NCBI GenBank assembly: GCA_017436955.1
Contig: JAFSCD010000007.1
Location: 1-64,000 of the forward strand
Source: Oscillospiraceae bacterium
Lineage (GTDB): Bacteria > Bacillota > Clostridia > Oscillospirales > Oscillospiraceae
Direction of reading: 5' to 3'
Length of the DNA stretch: 64,000 nucleotides
Made by a program: the position numbers and the translations under genes. Position 1 is the stretch's first letter. Every line of letters begins with the position of its first letter. The notes under the pieces were generated by a model, which ran no database searches, had not been told where the DNA came from, and worked only from the letters and a program-made list of their open reading frames with translations. Shown here piece by piece: positions 60,223 through 64,000 of this stretch.

Positions 60223-61557
60223 ATGAAAAAGATAAAGAATCTCTCCGAAGCCAGTTTCCTGAAGCTGTTTTTTGCATTTATTGCCGCTGCCTTTTTGATT
60301 GCCGCAGTGTGTATGCCGGATCGGGCAACTATGTTTTCCGGTCTTTGGAAGATCCTCACCGGCACCGCAAAGATATCCACCAACTATTTTTCCGTAGGTG
60401 GCTATGGGGCGGCGTTTCTGAATACGGGTTTGGTGGCGCTGATCTGCCTTGGGCTGTTCATCGTGTTCCGGGGCAAGCCCAACGGCACCTCCACGCTAGC
60501 ATTTCTGCTGACCGTTGGTTTTGGTACCTGGGGTATCAATCCCATTAACATTCTGCCCACCGTTCTGGGCGTGCTGCTGTACGCCCTGGTGAAAAAGGAA
60601 AAGCCGGGCGATCTGGTGAATACGATGCTGTTTTCCACCGGCATCGCGCCGCTGTTTTCCGAGCTGCTTTTCCGCTATCCCGGCACCCAGTACATCGGCT
60701 TCAACTGGCCGGGTCTGATCCTGGCGCTGGTGGTGGGCTTGGCGGTTGGCTTCTTCCTGCCGGCCGGGCTGAAACACTCCCCCAAGGTGCATAAGGGCTT
60801 TGACCTGTATTCCGCCGCCGTGCCGGTGGGTATGATGGCATTTTTCCTCAACGCCACACTTTTCAAGACTATGGGTCTTGACGTGGACGCGCTTTCCGCC
60901 AGCGGTGACTTAACGGTAACGAGCCGGCTTGTCGCCAACATCTTCTGCGGCAGCGTGTTCGGACTTTGCGTCATCTTTGCGCTGCTGCTGGGCTGCAAGC
61001 CCAGGGATTACTGGCAGCTTTTGAAAAACAAAGAAGCGCCGGTCAGCTTCTCCACAGCTTACGGCAACGCAGCCTTTTTGATGAACGTTGGTGTGTTCGG
61101 GCTGTTTATTCTGGCTGCCTATAATCTCATCGGCGCGCCCTTTACCGGCGTTACCTTCGGCGTTATGTTCTGTATGCTGGCCTGCTGCAATTCCGGCTCC
61201 CATCCCCTGAATGTGCTGCCGCTGGTACTGGGTTACGCGGTAAGCTCTGCCCTTTGCGGCTGGCTGTCGCCGCTGCTGGGCGGCACCTTCGCCTGCGCCA
61301 TCAATGCCCAGGCGGTGTGCGTGGGTATGGCTTACGCCAACGGCTTGAGCCCCATCGTGGATAAGTACGGCTGGCGCTGGGGCTTTGCCGCATCGGTGAT
61401 CCACTATCTGCTGGTGACCTCTATGCCCAAGCTCCACGGCGGCTTCTGCCTGTATAACGGCGGTCTCACGGCAGCCATCACCTGCCTGATCTTCGTTCCC
61501 ATCCTGGAGCACCATTTCCGCACCACAGCGGAGAGAAAATTGAAAATAAAGAAGTAA
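60223..61557 (+). CDS. DUF1576 multi-pass membrane protein
   Basis: 444 aa with about ten to eleven membrane segments. The phrase CNSGSHPLNVLPLVLGYAVSSA and an earlier GTWGINPINILPTVLGVLLYAL are internal repeats of the same motif, showing that the protein is an inverted or tandem duplication. Function unknown. It starts 14 nt after folD with a GGAGG site, so it belongs to the one-carbon operon; a transporter for a folate-pathway compound such as formate is a guess. Confidence 0.8.
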   Translation: MKKIKNLSEASFLKLFFAFIAAAFLIAAVCMPDRATMFSGLWKILTGTAKISTNYFSVGGYGAAFLNTGLVALICLGLFIVFRGKPNGTSTLAFLLTVGFGTWGINPINILPTVLGVLLYALVKKEKPGDLVNTMLFSTGIAPLFSELLFRYPGTQYIGFNWPGLILALVVGLAVGFFLPAGLKHSPKVHKGFDLYSAAVPVGMMAFFLNATLFKTMGLDVDALSASGDLTVTSRLVANIFCGSVFGLCVIFALLLGCKPRDYWQLLKNKEAPVSFSTAYGNAAFLMNVGVFGLFILAAYNLIGAPFTGVTFGVMFCMLACCNSGSHPLNVLPLVLGYAVSSALCGWLSPLLGGTFACAINAQAVCVGMAYANGLSPIVDKYGWRWGFAASVIHYLLVTSMPKLHGGFCLYNGGLTAAITCLIFVPILEHHFRTTAERKLKIKK

Positions 61558-61594
61558 ATCAAAAGCCCCCTTGTGTAAAGGGAAGCATAAGAAA

Positions 61595-61632
61595 AAATCT
61601 CCCGGACGGCTGTCCGGGAGATCATTTTTTAC
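61595..61632 (-). terminator. Intrinsic terminator after gap
   Basis: ATCTCCCGGAC / GTCCGGGAGAT stem (61597-61622) with A/T runs. A fragment of family B (CCCCCTTGTGTAAAGGG) is at 61565-61582. Confidence 0.88.
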
Positions 61633-61646
61633 TTCAGTCTGCCAAA

Positions 61647-62669
61647 TTACAGCAGGGTGGAGAAGTGCTTGATGGTGCGGACCATCTGAGAAACGTAGGA
61701 GTTCTCGTTGTCGTACCAGGAAACGACCTGAACCTGGGTCTTGCCGTCGGGCAGAGCGCAGACCATGGTCTGGGTAGCATCGAACAGAGAGCCGAAGGTC
61801 ATACCAACGATGTCGGAGGAGACGATCTCGTCCTCGGTGTAGCCGTAGGACTCGGTGGTAGCAGCCTTCATAGCGGCGTTGATCTCTTCCTTGGTAACGG
61901 TCTTGGAAACGACAGCGTTCAGGATGGTGGTGGAGCCGGTGGGGGTGGGGATTCTCTGTGCAGCGCCGATCAGACGGCCGTTCAGCTCGGGGATAACCAG
62001 GCCGATAGCCTTGGCAGCACCGGTGGAGTTGGGAACGATGTTGATCGCACCTGCACGGCTGCGGCGCAGGTCACCCTTTCTCTGGGGACCGTCCAGGATC
62101 ATCTGGTCGCCGGTGTAAGCGTGGATGGTGCACATAATGCCGGTCTCGATGCCAGCCAGATCGTTCAGAGCCTTAGCCATGGGAGCCAGGCAGTTGGTGG
62201 TGCAGGAAGCTGCGGAGATGATGTGGTCATCACGGGTCAGAGTCTCGTGGTTGACATTGTAAACGATGGTGGGCAGATCGTTGCCTGCGGGAGCAGAGAT
62301 AACGACCTTCTTGGCGCCGGCGTCGATGTGAGCCTGAGCCTTAGCCTTGGAAGTGTAGAAGCCGGTGCACTCCAGAACGACGTCAACATCCAGCTCGCCC
62401 CAGGGCAGCTCAGCAGCATTGGCCTTGGCGTAGATGGTGATCTTCTTGCCGTCGACAACGATGTTGTCCTCGCCAGCTTCGACAGTGTGAGTACCGAAGG
62501 GAGCAGCGTAAGCGCCCTGGGTGGAGTCATACTTCAGCAGGTGAGCCAGCATCTTGGGGGAAGTCAGGTCGTTGATAGCGACAACCTCAAAACCCTCGGC
62601 GCCGAACATCTGACGGAAAGCCAGACGGCCGATACGGCCAAAACCGTTGATAGCAACTTTAACAGACAT
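61647..62669 (-). CDS. gap: Glyceraldehyde-3-phosphate dehydrogenase, type I
   Basis: 340 aa. NAD fold [17 protein letters not shown], the catalytic [17 protein letters not shown]ys and the C-terminal [15 protein letters not shown] are diagnostic. Central glycolysis. The start at 62669 follows GGAGGAAATTTACC-type spacing rather than the longer upstream frame. Single gene; no pgk follows. Confidence 0.97.
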   Translation of the reverse strand: MSVKVAINGFGRIGRLAFRQMFGAEGFEVVAINDLTSPKMLAHLLKYDSTQGAYAAPFGTHTVEAGEDNIVVDGKKITIYAKANAAELPWGELDVDVVLECTGFYTSKAKAQAHIDAGAKKVVISAPAGNDLPTIVYNVNHETLTRDDHIISAASCTTNCLAPMAKALNDLAGIETGIMCTIHAYTGDQMILDGPQRKGDLRRSRAGAINIVPNSTGAAKAIGLVIPELNGRLIGAAQRIPTPTGSTTILNAVVSKTVTKEEINAAMKAATTESYGYTEDEIVSSDIVGMTFGSLFDATQTMVCALPDGKTQVQVVSWYDNENSYVSQMVRTIKHFSTLL

Positions 62670-62747
62670 GGTAAATTTCCTCCATTTCAATCATTACTGC
62701 TTTTCGCAGTATGGTATACAATTTTTGGGATAACCCCATACGGCTTC

Positions 62748-62776
62748 ATTATACAACACCGAAAACCCATTGTAAA
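62748..62776 (-). promoter_or_regulatory. Sigma-A promoter of gap
   Basis: TTTACA (62771-62776), 17-nt spacer, TATAAT (62748-62753) on the minus strand. Nothing else is seen in 62777-62880. Confidence 0.85.
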
Positions 62777-62882
62777 GAGGTGGATTTGTAAAAAAAAGCG
62801 TTTTTTCGTCGCAACTTCTTGGCAAAGCCCACAACCAACGGTTTTCCACCAAAAATATTTACTGTTTTTTCAAATTTAGGTA

Positions 62883-62911
62883 TTGCATTTTCAGAAAAAG
62901 TAGGGTATGAT
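62883..62911 (+). promoter_or_regulatory. Sigma-A promoter of groES-groEL
   Basis: TTGCAT at 62883-62888, 17-nt spacer, TATGAT at 62906-62911. Confidence 0.85.
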
Positions 62912-62914
62912 GTA

Positions 62915-62941
62915 TTAGCACTCGAAGGAAATGAGTGCTAA
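62915..62941 (+). promoter_or_regulatory. CIRCE operator (HrcA site)
   Basis: A perfect TTAGCACTC-N9-GAGTGCTAA inverted repeat just after the -10 box. HrcA repressor control of groESL is expected; hrcA itself is not in the window. Confidence 0.97.
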
Positions 62942-63002
62942 ACAGAGAGAAATAATGGCAGGGCTTCCCTGCCGAGGGAATAATTCGTATGGAGGAATTC
63001 AA

Positions 63003-63278
63003 ATGAAACTGAAACCCATGGCAGACAATGTGCTGCTGAAGCAGCACGAAGCGGAGGAGACCACCTCCTTCGGCATCATCCTGGCAACTTCCAGCAAGGA
63101 AAAGCCTGCGATCTACGAGGTCGTGGCTGTCGGCGAAGGCACCAAGGATGTGAAGATGACCGTTCAGGCTGGCGACAAGGTGGTCGTCGGTCAGTACGTC
63201 GGCAGCGATATCAAGCTGGACGGCGTGGACTACAAGTTTGTAAAGCACGACGAGATTCTCGCCGTCGTGCTGGACTGA
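63003..63278 (+). CDS. groES: Co-chaperonin GroES
   Basis: 91 aa. MKLKPMADNVLLKQ start and the mobile-loop and GTKDVKMTVQAGDKVVVGQYVGSDIKLDG-type core. The start at 63003 follows GGAGG. Under CIRCE control with groEL. Confidence 0.97.
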   Translation: MKLKPMADNVLLKQHEAEETTSFGIILATSSKEKPAIYEVVAVGEGTKDVKMTVQAGDKVVVGQYVGSDIKLDGVDYKFVKHDEILAVVLD

Positions 63279-63292
63279 TGGGAGGAAATTGA

Positions 63293-64000
<708 letters not shown>

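Overview
The window looks like chromosome from a spore-forming, moderately GC-rich gut-type Clostridia, most likely Oscillospirales. The evidence is an alpha/beta-type small acid-soluble spore protein, AGGAGG-type ribosome sites, textbook sigma-A promoters (TTGACA-17-TATAAT), intrinsic terminators, a CIRCE/groESL unit, a PerR unit and a compact eut microcompartment locus. The taxonomic call is inference; no 16S or 23S gene is present, although two tandem consensus promoters at 166-303 fire off the left edge and may drive an rRNA operon.

Layout: 1-3311 (minus) carries the putative rRNA promoters, a CBS protein, an in-frame methyltransferase-ROK kinase fusion, a GNAT enzyme and the SASP. 3445-13889 (minus) is one long apparent operon: tandem-repeat lipoprotein, apbE, rnfC-D-G-E-A, a NusG_II protein, a Gx transporter and nfnA-nfnB. 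It has a single strong promoter and a structured leader and ends in a terminator. It looks like a membrane and extracytoplasmic flavin electron-transfer module, but rnfB is absent from its usual place. 13943-24044 (mainly minus) holds ispD/tarI with a tagF-like transferase, a four-PepSY lipoprotein, perR-rubredoxin-reverse rubrerythrin, an M14 peptidase, mnmG, trmB and a DUF3048 lipoprotein. 24207-27311 (plus) is ruvCAB and a zinc-ribbon protein. 27378-29756 (minus) is a MoxR/DUF58-transglutaminase unit. 29919-32958 (plus) is DUF2461 and dapA-dapB-dapF. 33085-35266 (minus) is folT-folC under a THF riboswitch. Then follow an SLH surface protein, a sugar-nucleotide transferase, gluQ, a PRTase and a deacetylase.

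40627-44120 (plus) is prfA, a DUF559 endonuclease cassette, tsaE-tsaB and upp. 44276-53995 (minus) is an eleven-gene ethanolamine-utilisation BMC operon. 54089-55271 is rpsF-ssb-rpsR. 55332-61557 is a ZTP-riboswitch-controlled one-carbon operon: a trigger-factor-like PPIase, fhs, fchA, folD and DUF1576. The window ends with gap (minus) and CIRCE-controlled groES-groEL (plus, cut by the window end).

Three families of palindromic intergenic repeats run through the window. Family A (paired hairpins plus GGATGAGG/GGATGTGG, inverted at the two ends) occurs as three elements of about 165-171 bp and also forms the ends of a cassette that encodes the DUF559 endonuclease, whose ribosome site lies inside the repeat. 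I consider this possible endonuclease-plus-repeat mobile system, together with the RnfB-less flavin electron-transfer operon and its unclassified structured leader, the best candidates for undescribed biology here. No CRISPR array, transposase, prophage or tRNA gene was seen.
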